The notes: generated by a model not told the origin, from the letters alone. DNA of 64,000 bases from JAPPHY01 sp965247535 (GCA_965247535.1 OZ252018.1:1116001-1180000), one strand, 5' to 3'; shown: positions 15,819-25,245, numbered from the stretch's first letter. Program-made: numbers and translations.

Positions 15819-17131
15819 TGATGCGGATGAATTCTACGCACAATGCGAACGACCAGATCAAAATAGCCGAAACATCTATTGAGTTCCCAGAGGAGAAGAT
15901 TACAGCTTCTGTTCAGGTTGTGCTTAGCTTGTCTCATTTGCCCGACATCCGTCTAGAATTTCCAGAAATGACGACAACGATCAACAGAATTCTGTTCGAT
16001 TGGATGCTTAAGGACGAGCCTTCATCTATAAGGCTCCAGACTGGCGAACAGATAAAGGCAATGGCCTTTGGTAATAGTCTTATTCCTATAGAGGGCTTGG
16101 TAACTGGCCTTGATACTGGTGAGCAACTCTATACGGTGCGATTTGCACTGACTAACTTTCCGGATTTCATGGCTCAGGAATCTCTTGAGCTCCGAGAGCG
16201 CGAGGATGGTCGCAAAGTGTATGAAGTAAGCAGAACCATTCGGTTGAAAGGTACTCCTTGGTCGGTAGAGGTAACCCCGGTTAGCAACCGAGAAGAGGTG
16301 CATGCCGCTCTGAAGGAAGAGGGCGGATTCGGATTGACCCACTGGGGATCCATAACACGGACCGATGGCTCACCCTTTCCTAGAGAGTCCGTGCAACCGC
16401 TGATTGAGGCACTAATTCTGTTCTTTTCGTTTGCGCGTGGCCTGTACTGTGGCCTTACCCTAATCACGGGATTCAATCAGGCTGATGAGAAGGTCTGGGA
16501 ACAATGGGGGATCTCAAACGTCGAGCCTTGGAGGGGGCATGGGTCTTGGTCTGATATTCGCAATGGACAGATTCTTGAGGATGTATTTCCGGGATTCTGG
16601 GCTCGATTCAGGAATCTTGCTAAAGACGATCGGAGACGTCTAGCAGTTGAGTGGTATTTGGATAGCAATGCGCAGAAGGCATTGCACTCTAGCATTGTCT
16701 TGACTCAGGCGGCACTTGAACGCCTAAGCTTTGAAACGGTCGGGGAAAAGCGGAGGAAGGGACAGTCAGGCAGGAAGGATGATGAGAGAGAAGGAGAATG
16801 GATAGCTAGAGCCCTGAAGGGAATTGAGGTTAGCTGCAAGATTCCACCATCATGTGTGCAACTGGAACAGTTTAGGCAAGCCAACCATCTTAAGCACGGC
16901 CCGCACGCGATCGTTGAGATTCGGGACGATCTCATTCACCACAGAATGGACTTTGGAATTCTATCCGGTGACACTTACCACGAGGCCCGGGAATTGGGCC
17001 TGTGGTACGTAGAGATGATGTTGCTAAAGCTGATTGACTATAATGGGAAGTACGGCAATCGCCTTACTCAGAAATGGCGAGGCCAAGTGGAGCTTGTTCC
17101 TTGGGCACACACCAGCACAAGCAGCCCATGA
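15818..17131 (+). CDS. Hypothetical protein with C-terminal HEPN-type Rx4H motif
   Basis: 437-residue soluble protein, not assigned to a characterised family. The first 200 residues look like beta-rich sequence; the last 200 are helical. Near the end 'EIRDDLIHHRMDF' places Arg369 and His374 in the Rx4-6H arrangement of HEPN nucleases, followed by 'EARELGLWYVEMMLLKLIDYNGKY', which resembles the last helix of ApeA-like abortive-infection HEPN proteins (from memory, not a search). GGGAGGTGAG precedes ATG 15818. Its base composition is clearly lower in GC than the genes on either side, a sign of transfer. If functional it may be an RNA-cleaving defence protein (inference). Confidence 0.6.
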   Translation: MMRMNSTHNANDQIKIAETSIEFPEEKITASVQVVLSLSHLPDIRLEFPEMTTTINRILFDWMLKDEPSSIRLQTGEQIKAMAFGNSLIPIEGLVTGLDTGEQLYTVRFALTNFPDFMAQESLELREREDGRKVYEVSRTIRLKGTPWSVEVTPVSNREEVHAALKEEGGFGLTHWGSITRTDGSPFPRESVQPLIEALILFFSFARGLYCGLTLITGFNQADEKVWEQWGISNVEPWRGHGSWSDIRNGQILEDVFPGFWARFRNLAKDDRRRLAVEWYLDSNAQKALHSSIVLTQAALERLSFETVGEKRRKGQSGRKDDEREGEWIARALKGIEVSCKIPPSCVQLEQFRQANHLKHGPHAIVEIRDDLIHHRMDFGILSGDTYHEARELGLWYVEMMLLKLIDYNGKYGNRLTQKWRGQVELVPWAHTSTSSP

Positions 17132-17578
17132 CCATCATCACCGATTGCAAAGTCGATGCCAACGGCTCTTGCCGGCTTTTGGCCCTTGGCTGGCATGTGC
17201 CGCACAGGGCAGACATCGCTCCTGGTACGCCCAACGTCGAGCTTGGCGACTACGGTCAGGCGGATGATTTCATCGGCAAGTAGCGGGCCCGGTCTGCGGA
17301 CAAAAGGGCCACCTGCCCACACATTCGGCATTTTTGGGCCAGTGACCTTACCCCAAAGCCGGTCTGGTATGGGTGTGTTATTTGTGGGATGATGACTCGT
17401 ATGGGACCCTGCGGTTTACACGGCGGGGAGTTCCTCTGGCTTGGGGTAGAATCTTCGCAAAAATCCCGGCAACAACTGGACGTCGAGGTTCGCCGACTGT
17501 GGCCGATGCATGTGCGCACGCCTTGCGCCGTCGCACATACGGCCGGCAAATGAGCGTTTCGTGTCAAGGAGGTAGCAA
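17132..17578. other. Intergenic stretch without a convincing gene
   Basis: A 51-codon frame begins at ATG 17128 (ATGA overlap with the HEPN gene stop) and ends at 17283, but its product is unlike anything known and its codon use is poor. TAGAAT at 17447 is a weak -10 candidate for the SDR gene. Otherwise nothing is seen. Confidence 0.4.
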
Positions 17579-18376
17579 ATGCTTGAGTCATTGAGCCTTG
17601 AAGGCAGGGTGGTGGTGGTTACCGGCGGAGGGACCGGCCTGGGTAGAGCGATGGGCCGTCATCTTGCACGCGCAGGAGCCGACATCGTTGTGGCCGGTCG
17701 CAGGCCCGGCCCGATAGAGGAGGCGGCCGAAGAGTTTGGCAACATGGGGCGCAGGTCGCTGGCCATGTCAACCGACGTCACCGACTCCGCGCAGGTCAAC
17801 GAGCTGTTCGAGCGCACGATTGCGGAGCTCGGGCGCGTGGACGTTCTCGTGAACAACGCCGGCGGCGGCGGAGGCGGCAAGCAGATCTGGGAGATCACGG
17901 ACGAGGAGTGGCGGATCGGCATAGACACCAACCTGACTGGTGCTTTCTACTGCGCGCGCGCGGTGATGAAGCACATGGTGGACCGGGGAAGCGGTCGCAT
18001 CGTCAACATCTCTTCAGGCCAAGGACTGAGGGGCCAGAGAGGAAGCTTCATGTACGGCACTGCCAAGGGCGGCGTCATACAGCTCACTCGCGTCCTGGCT
18101 GCGACCTACGGCTCGGCGGGCGTCACCAGCACCTGCATAGTTCCGGGCATGATTCCCGTCCGGCAACAAGCCGACGACGGCACGCCGAATCCTCGTCTGG
18201 CATTTCTGCCCATGGGACGGGCCGGTGTGCCTGAGGAGATGGGGCCACTGGCAGTGTTCCTGGCCTCCGATGCGTCGGCGTACATGAACGGCGAAATGCT
18301 CTACTGTGACGGCGGAGCGATGGCCGGCGGGGCGGCTACCACCGGCTATGCGCCCATTATCCCACTCAACGATTAG
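17579..18376 (+). CDS. Short-chain dehydrogenase/reductase (first of an SDR pair)
   Basis: 265-residue canonical SDR: TGGGTGLG near residue 17, NNAG followed by a run of Gly, Ser in 'NISSGQG', and catalytic YGTAK, with a C-terminal 'YCDGGAMAGG'. AAGGAGGT lies 6 nt before ATG 17579. The next gene is a degenerate SDR beginning only 10 nt after the stop, so they are one operon. Substrate unknown. Confidence 0.9.
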   Translation: MLESLSLEGRVVVVTGGGTGLGRAMGRHLARAGADIVVAGRRPGPIEEAAEEFGNMGRRSLAMSTDVTDSAQVNELFERTIAELGRVDVLVNNAGGGGGGKQIWEITDEEWRIGIDTNLTGAFYCARAVMKHMVDRGSGRIVNISSGQGLRGQRGSFMYGTAKGGVIQLTRVLAATYGSAGVTSTCIVPGMIPVRQQADDGTPNPRLAFLPMGRAGVPEEMGPLAVFLASDASAYMNGEMLYCDGGAMAGGAATTGYAPIIPLND

Positions 18377-18386
18377 AGGAGCTGAG

Positions 18387-19148
18387 ATGCCGATTCCAAT
18401 GGAATGGGACCTGTCCGGCAAGTGCATTGTGCTGACAACCGGGAGTCGAGGCTGGGCGCCGATACTGGCCGAGGGCCTGGCTGAGGCGGGCGCCGACCTT
18501 GCCATCATCGGCCATCGCCCGGAAGTATTGAGCCTGGCAGCAGAAGCGGTGCAGAAGTACGAGAGGCGAGTGGTGACGATACCCGCCGACCTCAAGGAAC
18601 GAGAAGAGGCCCAGCGAGCCATCCAGGAGGCGATCGCATACCTGGGCAGGATCGATGCTCTGGTGAACGACCCGCAGGTCGAGTTCGCCAAGCCGATTCT
18701 CGAGGTCACCCCAGAGGAGGTCGACGCCGTCTTCGGAAGGAACGTCAAGAGTGTGCTGTTCTGCTGCCAGGAGGCGGGGAAGGCAATGCTGGAGCAGGGC
18801 GGCGGTCGAATCGTGAACCTTTCGTCGGTCCTGGGCGAGCGCGGCCTGTCGAACGAGGTGGTCTACTGCGCGAGCATGGCCGCCGTGGAGCAGTTGACCA
18901 GGGCGCTTTCGCTGGAGTGGGCAAAGAGCGGCATCACGGTCAACGGCATTGGCACGGCGTGGTACACGACGGAGGATGTTCCCGTGGAGCAGCAGCAGGA
19001 AGACCCATTGGTGCGATACCTGCCGTCACGCAGGCTGGGCCATCCGAGGGAGATCGTTCCACTGTTGGCGCTGCTCTGCTCCGATGGCAGCAGCTACGTG
19101 AACGGGCAGACCATCTTCGTGGACGGCGGTGCGATGACGCACGCGTAG
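18387..19148 (+). CDS. Degenerate SDR paralogue (probable pseudoenzyme)
   Basis: 254-residue SDR-fold protein paired with the canonical SDR just upstream. All three key motifs are changed: the cofactor loop TGxxxGxG reads TGSRGWAP, the NNAG motif reads VNDPQ, and catalytic YxxxK reads YCASM, so the essential Lys is Met. The frame is intact to a normal C-terminal 'FVDGGAMT', and 'NLSSV' keeps the Ser, so this is a maintained protein rather than decay. ATG 18387 follows GAGGAG. It may serve as a non-catalytic partner in a heteromer with the first SDR, as is known for some SDR pairs (inference). Confidence 0.85.
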   Translation: MPIPMEWDLSGKCIVLTTGSRGWAPILAEGLAEAGADLAIIGHRPEVLSLAAEAVQKYERRVVTIPADLKEREEAQRAIQEAIAYLGRIDALVNDPQVEFAKPILEVTPEEVDAVFGRNVKSVLFCCQEAGKAMLEQGGGRIVNLSSVLGERGLSNEVVYCASMAAVEQLTRALSLEWAKSGITVNGIGTAWYTTEDVPVEQQQEDPLVRYLPSRRLGHPREIVPLLALLCSDGSSYVNGQTIFVDGGAMTHA

Positions 19149-19183
19149 GGCTTCGCCGGGGTTGGCGGGGTCTGCCCGGCGTG

Positions 19184-19753
19184 CTAGGTGCGCGGAGCCG
19201 GCGGCGCGGATACGTTGGCCTGAGTGGCGCCGGCCGCCCACGCCAGGCTCGCAAGCATTCGCGCCGGGTCCAGTACCGACCATAGATCACCGTTGCTGAG
19301 GAAGTACGCGTTGGCGAAGACCACCGCACCCAGCAACGCCGAAATCACTGCGCCGGCTCGTCCAGCAGCTCTTCCGGCGCGCCACATGGCCACCGTCGCC
19401 ACGCTCGCAGAGCCGAGGAACAGCGGATTGACGGTTCGCCACACGTCGCCTGTGTATTCGCCGAACGCCCCTGCGTAGGCGTTGGCGAGCACCACCACGG
19501 CCAGTGTGCCCAGCGCCAGGCTGCGCACCCAGGGGACTCCACGCGTGCTTGCCCAGAGCCACCAGGCGCCGCCGAACCCCATCAGAAGCGGTGGTATCTG
19601 CCACAGCTTCCAGGGCAAGTAGGGAACGGACCTGCCGTCCGGGTCCACGAGGACGGTCCTCTCTGTCCATGCGAAGATTGCCAGGGCAACGAAGGCCGTG
19701 GCGGCCATTGCAGGGATCGGTTTCAGGTCGAGCGGTGCGATCAGCTTGTTCAT
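19184..19753 (-). CDS. Hypothetical membrane protein
   Basis: 189-residue protein with about six hydrophobic segments and no recognised motif. Regularly placed Trp and short loops such as 'SNGDLWSVLDPARM' and 'GEYTGDVWRTVNPLFLG' suggest an internal duplication of three-helix units: the two loops share the pattern G-D-x-W. Start ATG 19753 was chosen over a 51-residue upstream extension that is hydrophilic and Thr/Arg-rich. Convergent with the SDR pair, only 35 bp away. Confidence 0.65.
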   Translation of the reverse strand: MNKLIAPLDLKPIPAMAATAFVALAIFAWTERTVLVDPDGRSVPYLPWKLWQIPPLLMGFGGAWWLWASTRGVPWVRSLALGTLAVVVLANAYAGAFGEYTGDVWRTVNPLFLGSASVATVAMWRAGRAAGRAGAVISALLGAVVFANAYFLSNGDLWSVLDPARMLASLAWAAGATQANVSAPPAPRT

Positions 19754-20022
19754 GGGCCGAGTCTGCTGTCCTTCGTAGGAGCGCGGGTACCGGCGTGCCG
19801 TTGCGGGGGTGCGCCGATAAGTGACTGCAGGCCAGATGTTAGCAGTGTCCGCGGCGGTGGTCAACGATAGCCCGCTGGCCGAATTCCTCCCCGTGCATGG
19901 CAGCACTACGCCTGCTGAGTGTACAATACTGATGCGGTGTCAGGAAGGCTAGAAGGCATAGCTCTCGCAGGCTGACAGATCCGAGTTGTTGTCGACGGAC
20001 GGATAGCGCCAAAGTCGGAGGA

Positions 20023-20331
20023 ATGCAATTGAGTACAACAAGCGCGCTTGATGACAGATTCGAAGAGGCGGAACGTGGCCTGGACTGGCTGGAGAAGCTG
20101 GAGGCGCTTCAGGCGCGCTCCGCGTCCGATCAGGCCGCATACGAGGTTGCGGAGTACGTAATGAAGCTGCGCGCTGCGGTAACCGAGCTGGCCGGGGATC
20201 GCACGGCCTTCCAGCTGAGCCAGGACGTGGGCGCCGAGACGGCACAGCTGGTTGAGGAGCTACGTCAGGCGGGCGATAGCGACTACTGGAATACGAGAAT
20301 ACGGCCCGCGCTCCTGAAGACCGACTCCTGA
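20023..20331 (+). CDS. Small coiled-coil hypothetical protein
   Basis: 102-residue, helical, acidic protein with heptad-like Leu/Ala spacing; no Cys, signal peptide or known domain. The start is ambiguous: ATG 20023 follows GGAGGA directly with almost no spacer, while in-frame TTG 20029 has ideal spacing, so the protein may begin LSTT. TACAAT at 19922 preceded by TG is a possible -10. Not recognised. Confidence 0.6.
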   Translation: MQLSTTSALDDRFEEAERGLDWLEKLEALQARSASDQAAYEVAEYVMKLRAAVTELAGDRTAFQLSQDVGAETAQLVEELRQAGDSDYWNTRIRPALLKTDS

Positions 20332-20576
20332 AGCGTTCTCTGCTTCGCCTTTTACACTGCCCTGCGGGCGACCCCATTGCCTTCGCGCTCATCGCTTTCC
20401 GGAGTGACGCGGGCACTTGTCAGACCGGCGCGCAGGTGGCAGAATTGAAGTTGGCCTGTCCAATCTGCGCTTGTAGCGGACTGGGCAGGCAATATTTGTG
20501 TCGAGCATAGGGATATTCCTCCCGCGGGCCAGGGCATCGGAAGCGCCGGTCCGCTAGCAGGTAGGTAAGGAGTTTG

Positions 20577-23500
20577 ATGAGCAAGAGATTCTGGTCTGCG
20601 GCGGTAGCCGTGGTGATTGCGCTGCTGGTGGTTGCGCTGGCGGCATGTGAGTCGGATCCGGCGCCGACGCCAACTCTGTCGCCCACGGTGACCCCGGCGC
20701 CAACGGCCCCGGCCACTGCCACGCTCGAGCCCACGGCCACTGCTACGCCCGAGCCAACGTCTCCCTCCATCCCGCCGCCCACTCCGACTCAGGCTCCCAT
20801 TGCGACGCCAGAGCCGACTCCTACGCCCACCCCTTCGCTACAGCCCACGGCCACTCCCACTCCGACTCCAACGCCGCAGCCCACTGCAACGCCGGAGCCT
20901 GAAGAGCCGCTGGCCTTCGATCCCCTGGTAGTACGCGGCACCCTCTCCAACGGCATCAGGTACTACATCAGGCACAACGAGGAGCCGCGGGATCGGGCGC
21001 AGATTTCGCTTGTAGTCAAGGCAGGCTCAGTCCATGAAGAGGAGCACCAGCGTGGACTGGCGCACTATGTGGAGCACATGGCCTTCAACGGGACCGAACG
21101 ATTCGCCAAGCAGGAGATCATCGACTACCTGGAGTCCATCGGAAGCGGTCTTGGAGCTGACGTTAACGCAGGTACCGGGTTCGATAGCACCTCATACTTC
21201 CTGGAGGTACCGACCGACGACCCTGAGATCACCGAAACCGCCTTCCAGATTCTCAGCGACTGGGCCTTCGCAGTCACCTTCGATCCGGAGGAGGTTGAGC
21301 TGGAACGGGGCGTCGTTCTGGAGGAATGGCGACTGAGCCAGGGGTTCTACTCAAGGCTTCAGGACAACCTATTGCAGCTCATCTTTGGCTCGTCGCTCTA
21401 CGCGCATCGGGCCCCCATAGGCCTGCCGGAGGTCATCGAGTCGGCCGACGCAGAGCATCTCCGGGAATACTACGAACGCTGGTACAGGCCTGGCCTGGTG
21501 GCCGTGATCGCAGTGGGCGACTTTGACGTTGAGGCCATGGAGGCCAAGGTGAAGCAGCACTTCGCCCCGCCTCCGGAGGGCGAGGCCAGCCAGGAGCGCG
21601 CTGTCGCGGGTACAGCCACCAGTAAGCCGGTCGTTCGAATCCCAGGCCATGCCGAGCCGCGAATCGAGGTGTTTACCGACGCAGAGTCGCCCGGCACCCA
21701 GTTCGTCCTCATCCGCAAGCTGGCTCCCGACAAGGGCCAGACCAAGGCCGCCTTCCGGCGCTTTATGGTCGAAAGGCTCGCATTCATGATGCTGAACGCG
21801 CGCCTGTTTGAGCGAGCGCAGGAGGCGGACGCACCATACCTGGCGGCTGACGGCGGCCGATCGCTGTACGTTGAACCGCTGGACATTGTGACCTTCTCGG
21901 CCTGGGTTGAGTCGGGCGGCATCGAAGGCGGCCTTCAGGCCGTGCTGGAGGAGCTGCAGCGAGTCAATCTACACGGCTTCACGGATAGCGAGCTGACCCG
22001 CGAGAAGAGCAACCTGCTGAGGCAGGCGGAGAGCTATTACACGCAGAGGGAACAGATACCGACACGGAACTTCGTCAGCGAGTACACTGACCACTTTCTG
22101 AACGGGACTCCGGTTCCGGGCATCGAGGCCGAGTGGGCGCTGTACCAGGAGCTGCTGGCCGAGATAACGCTGAGCGAGTTCACTGACGTCACGGAGCCGT
22201 GGACGAAGTCGGAGGACACGTCGCTCCTGATCGTGCGGCCCGCGGCCACCGAGGCCGGAGCCGACGAGGCGCTGGCGGCGGCAACGCTGTCCCAGCTTCA
22301 GGCGGCTGACACACTGGACGTGGAGGCGTACGCAGACGAGCTGGGCGACGTACCCCTCATTCCTACGATCCCGACGCCGGGGAGCATCACCGCCGAGGAA
22401 CAGATAGAGTCCCTCGACGCACAGCGGTGGACCCTGTCCAACGGCATAACCGTCATAGCCAAGCAGACCGACTTTCGCGACGATGAGGTGGAGTTCACCG
22501 CCTTCAGTCCCGGAGGGCACTCGCTGGTCGCGGACGAAGACTACGTGTCGGCCCTGTACGCCTCCGCACTCGCGAGCGGCAGCGGCGTTGGCGTCCACGA
22601 CAGGGTGGCCCTGGACAGGCTGCTGGCCGGGAAGAGGGTCTCGGTGTCCCCGTACATCGGGGAGCTGTTTGAGGGTTTCTCCGGGACCGCCTCGCCGGAC
22701 GACATGGAGACGATGTTCCAGCTGATTGCGCTCTACTCCACGATGCCGCGCTTTGACCCGGTCTTCTACGAGCAATACGTGGCGCGCCTGAGGAGCATCG
22801 CTGAGTTTGGCGCAGCCCAGCCGGACACGATTCTCTTCGACACAGTTAGTGCTGTGCTCAGCCAGAACCACTTCCGCGCACGCCCTCTCACCCTCGAGCT
22901 GATCGAAGAACTAAGCCTGGAGCGCGCCGGCGCGGTGTACGTCGACCGGTTCGCGGACCTGGGAGATGCCACGTTCGTCTTTGTGGGAGCATTCGAGTGG
23001 GAGACGCTTCGCTCGCTGGCCGCTACGTACCTGGCGAGCTTGCCCAGCGCCGGGCGCGTTGAGGAATGGCGAGACGTGGGTATAGACCCGCCGATGGGGA
23101 TAGAGGATCACGTGGTCAGAGGCGGCATTGAGCCTCGCAGCAACTCGGTGCTTGTCTATGCGGGGGATATGGAGTGGAGCCGCGGGGAGGCGCTCAGGCT
23201 GAACGTGGCCGGCGAGATGCTGGGAATTCGCCTGCGCGAGCGCGTGCGCGAGGAGCTGGGAGGCACCTACAGCATTGGGGTAAACGCAAGAGGATCCAGT
23301 CTTCCCGATCCAGAGTACCTGATTTACATCATCTTCGGCAGCGACCCGTCGCGTACAGAAGAGCTTTTTGGCGAGGTCCTGAAGGAAGTGGAATGGCTGC
23401 GCGCGGGTGGTGACCAGGAGTACCTGGACAAGGTCAAGGAGCTTCTTCGTACCTCAAGAGAGGAAGAGCTACGGGAAAACAGATTCTGGCTCACCCAGAT

Positions 23501-23657
23501 ATGGTTGGCCGTGCAGAGGGGTGAGCCTTTCATGGCCATAGTAGGCTTCGACGAGATTCTGGACGCCATGACGATCGAGGACATTGCCGCCGTGGCGCAA
23601 CGCTACCTCACCGAGGACCGCTACGTGCGGGTGGTGCTGAGGCCGGAGGAGGAGTAG
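20577..23657 (+). CDS. M16-family zinc metallopeptidase lipoprotein
   Basis: 1026-residue secreted or anchored peptidase. Lipobox VALAAC at about residue 24 is followed by a Thr-Pro linker of some 85 residues (Pro every second or third position) to about residue 110. Then come two tandem M16 units. The first has the inverted zinc motif HxxEH (His163, Glu166, His167) and the downstream acidic stretch 'DPEEVELERGVVLEEW' with the third ligand; it resembles PqqL/pitrilysin-like proteins. The second unit (from about 610) lacks the motif, as normal for the non-catalytic half. ATG 20577 has AAGGAG upstream; TTG 20574 is one codon before it. Probably degrades peptides outside the membrane. Confidence 0.92.
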   Translation: MSKRFWSAAVAVVIALLVVALAACESDPAPTPTLSPTVTPAPTAPATATLEPTATATPEPTSPSIPPPTPTQAPIATPEPTPTPTPSLQPTATPTPTPTPQPTATPEPEEPLAFDPLVVRGTLSNGIRYYIRHNEEPRDRAQISLVVKAGSVHEEEHQRGLAHYVEHMAFNGTERFAKQEIIDYLESIGSGLGADVNAGTGFDSTSYFLEVPTDDPEITETAFQILSDWAFAVTFDPEEVELERGVVLEEWRLSQGFYSRLQDNLLQLIFGSSLYAHRAPIGLPEVIESADAEHLREYYERWYRPGLVAVIAVGDFDVEAMEAKVKQHFAPPPEGEASQERAVAGTATSKPVVRIPGHAEPRIEVFTDAESPGTQFVLIRKLAPDKGQTKAAFRRFMVERLAFMMLNARLFERAQEADAPYLAADGGRSLYVEPLDIVTFSAWVESGGIEGGLQAVLEELQRVNLHGFTDSELTREKSNLLRQAESYYTQREQIPTRNFVSEYTDHFLNGTPVPGIEAEWALYQELLAEITLSEFTDVTEPWTKSEDTSLLIVRPAATEAGADEALAAATLSQLQAADTLDVEAYADELGDVPLIPTIPTPGSITAEEQIESLDAQRWTLSNGITVIAKQTDFRDDEVEFTAFSPGGHSLVADEDYVSALYASALASGSGVGVHDRVALDRLLAGKRVSVSPYIGELFEGFSGTASPDDMETMFQLIALYSTMPRFDPVFYEQYVARLRSIAEFGAAQPDTILFDTVSAVLSQNHFRARPLTLELIEELSLERAGAVYVDRFADLGDATFVFVGAFEWETLRSLAATYLASLPSAGRVEEWRDVGIDPPMGIEDHVVRGGIEPRSNSVLVYAGDMEWSRGEALRLNVAGEMLGIRLRERVREELGGTYSIGVNARGSSLPDPEYLIYIIFGSDPSRTEELFGEVLKEVEWLRAGGDQEYLDKVKELLRTSREEELRENRFWLTQIWLAVQRGEPFMAIVGFDEILDAMTIEDIAAVAQRYLTEDRYVRVVLRPEEE

Positions 23658-23983
23658 GTCGCGGCCGTGGAGTTCTAGTACCAGACCACTGCGGTAGGCT
23701 GGACGTGCTAGTCTGGTACGAGCGGGGCGTGACAGGGTCGGCGGCAGCTCACGGTCCGGCATGCGCTAGCGGGCGATGGTGGTTGTTGGTCCGGTCATGG
23801 GATGGTCGTCCAACCGAGGAGGAAACTGACCTCGCGTCGATTCCCCCGGGGGTTCCCGTCCCGCTCGGGGCCCCTTGGTCGCTGACAAGCCACAAAACGA
23901 ACCGCGTGCGTGGACGTGCGGTCACCTCTGTAGTGGCGTGGGCGCGGGGTTGACCGTCGCAATTGTAGTATAATTCTGGATAG
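23658..23983. other. Intergenic region with hairpin
   Basis: No gene seen. GTACCAGAC at 23678-23686 and GTCTGGTAC at 23711-23719 form a perfect 9-bp stem with a 24-nt loop, without a T-tract, just past the M16 stop. The right end holds the -10 of the next gene. Confidence 0.5.
23969..23974 (+). promoter_or_regulatory. -10 box of the CrtC-like gene
   Basis: Perfect TATAAT only 9 to 12 nt before the start codon, so the transcript should be leaderless or nearly so. TTGACC at 23950 is 13 bases upstream, too close to be a normal -35. Confidence 0.45.
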
Positions 23984-25216
23984 GTGATGCGAGTCCTCAA
24001 CCATTTACGAGTTGTTTCGCCCCTGATCGCGATAGTCCTCTTGGCCCTGGTTTCGGCGGCGTGTTCGGGTACCGCCAATGAGCCGCCGACCGAGACACCT
24101 CAGTCGACCGCTGTACCAACCGCTACTCCCGCTTCGACTTCAACTTCTCGTCCTCCGCACACCCCTTCCACTTCACAGCGGCCGTCTCCCGAACCGGCGG
24201 CTACAGCCGCATCCCACGCTACCACTCTGTCCCCCGCACCGGAAGAGAGGGTGCAGTTGCCTCACGACGAGGGTGTCCACCTTTCAGGCCTGGAGTGGTT
24301 CTACTTCAACGGCCACCTGACTACAGAGAACGGACAGGAATTCAGCTATCACTTTGTGACCTTCCAAACCGTGCAGCCCTCCGGCCTGACTACCCGCTTG
24401 GCACAGCTGAGTTGGGCAGACCACGCCAATGTGCTACACCTCACCGAGGAAAGGGCTGCAGTGCCGCTGCCGGAGGCGTCGTCAGGTGAGTTCGATATGC
24501 CAACTGCCGACTGGAGGATGAGCGGCAACGGAGAGGACTACCATCTCAGCTTCGGGGTAGGGAACTATACCGTTGAGCTTGAGGCCGAGTCGAAAAAGCC
24601 CGCCGTGCTGCACCACGGTTCCGGGCTGGTTGACCTTGGAGTTGCGGGTAAGACCTACTACTACTCACGGACCCGCCTGGAGACCTCCGGCACGGTGACT
24701 GTTTCTGGCGTATCCCACGCTGTAACGGGGATTTCTTGGATGGACCACCAGTGGGGAGACTTTACCACCCTGGGCATCGGTTGGGACTGGCTCAGCCTGA
24801 ATCTGGACGACGGCTCCGACTTAACGGTGTCCGTGGTATGGGAGCTGGAAGGACACAAACCCATCAGTACCTACGGCACCTACGTACCGGCCGACGCTTC
24901 CCCAATACATCTGCCCGGCAATGACATATCGCTGGATTCCGGTGGAACCTGGACCAGCCCTGCCACCGGTGCCGTTTACCCCATACACTGGAAGTTGCGA
25001 GTCGACTCGCTGGAGCTAGACCTGTCGCTGACTGCCTCGATGGAGGAGGCCGAATTCGCCCTGAGCACATTCATCCCCGTGATCTATTGGGAGGGATCGG
25101 TTGGAGCGACTGGCACGAGGCAAGGAACGCCGGTAGCGGGCCGAGGTTTCGTGGAAATGGTGGGGTATGCCCCCGCAGCGCTCGAGATCCCTTCAACCGA
25201 GACTGTCCAACGCTGA
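23984..25216 (+). CDS. CrtC/AttH-like lipocalin-type lipoprotein
   Basis: 410-residue predicted lipoprotein with lipobox VSAAC near residue 27 and a Ser/Thr/Pro linker to about residue 85. The mature part matches the AttH/carotenoid 1,2-hydratase (CrtC) family: 'LEWFYFNGHLTTENGQEFSYHFVTFQ' at the start, 'YYYSRTRLETSG' and 'SWMDHQWGDF' in the middle. These proteins form two lipocalin-like barrels; CrtC hydrates carotenoids but most AttH proteins have no known reaction. GTG 23984 and ATG 23987 are equally possible starts; no ribosome site is visible, consistent with a leaderless message. The 3' end of this gene is partly duplicated at 37703-37852. Confidence 0.85.
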   Translation: MMRVLNHLRVVSPLIAIVLLALVSAACSGTANEPPTETPQSTAVPTATPASTSTSRPPHTPSTSQRPSPEPAATAASHATTLSPAPEERVQLPHDEGVHLSGLEWFYFNGHLTTENGQEFSYHFVTFQTVQPSGLTTRLAQLSWADHANVLHLTEERAAVPLPEASSGEFDMPTADWRMSGNGEDYHLSFGVGNYTVELEAESKKPAVLHHGSGLVDLGVAGKTYYYSRTRLETSGTVTVSGVSHAVTGISWMDHQWGDFTTLGIGWDWLSLNLDDGSDLTVSVVWELEGHKPISTYGTYVPADASPIHLPGNDISLDSGGTWTSPATGAVYPIHWKLRVDSLELDLSLTASMEEAEFALSTFIPVIYWEGSVGATGTRQGTPVAGRGFVEMVGYAPAALEIPSTETVQR

Positions 25217-25245
25217 CCGCACCTGAGATGAGACCTCCCGTGAGG

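Noticed and set aside
17128..17283. 51-codon ORF overlapping the HEPN gene stop by ATGA
   Set aside because: The overlap is suggestive of coupling, but the product is unlike any known small protein and there is no ribosome site of its own.
20660..20910. Tandem DNA repeat / possible CRISPR-like array
   Set aside because: It is the Thr-Pro linker of the M16 lipoprotein; units are irregular and there are no spacers. No CRISPR array was found anywhere.
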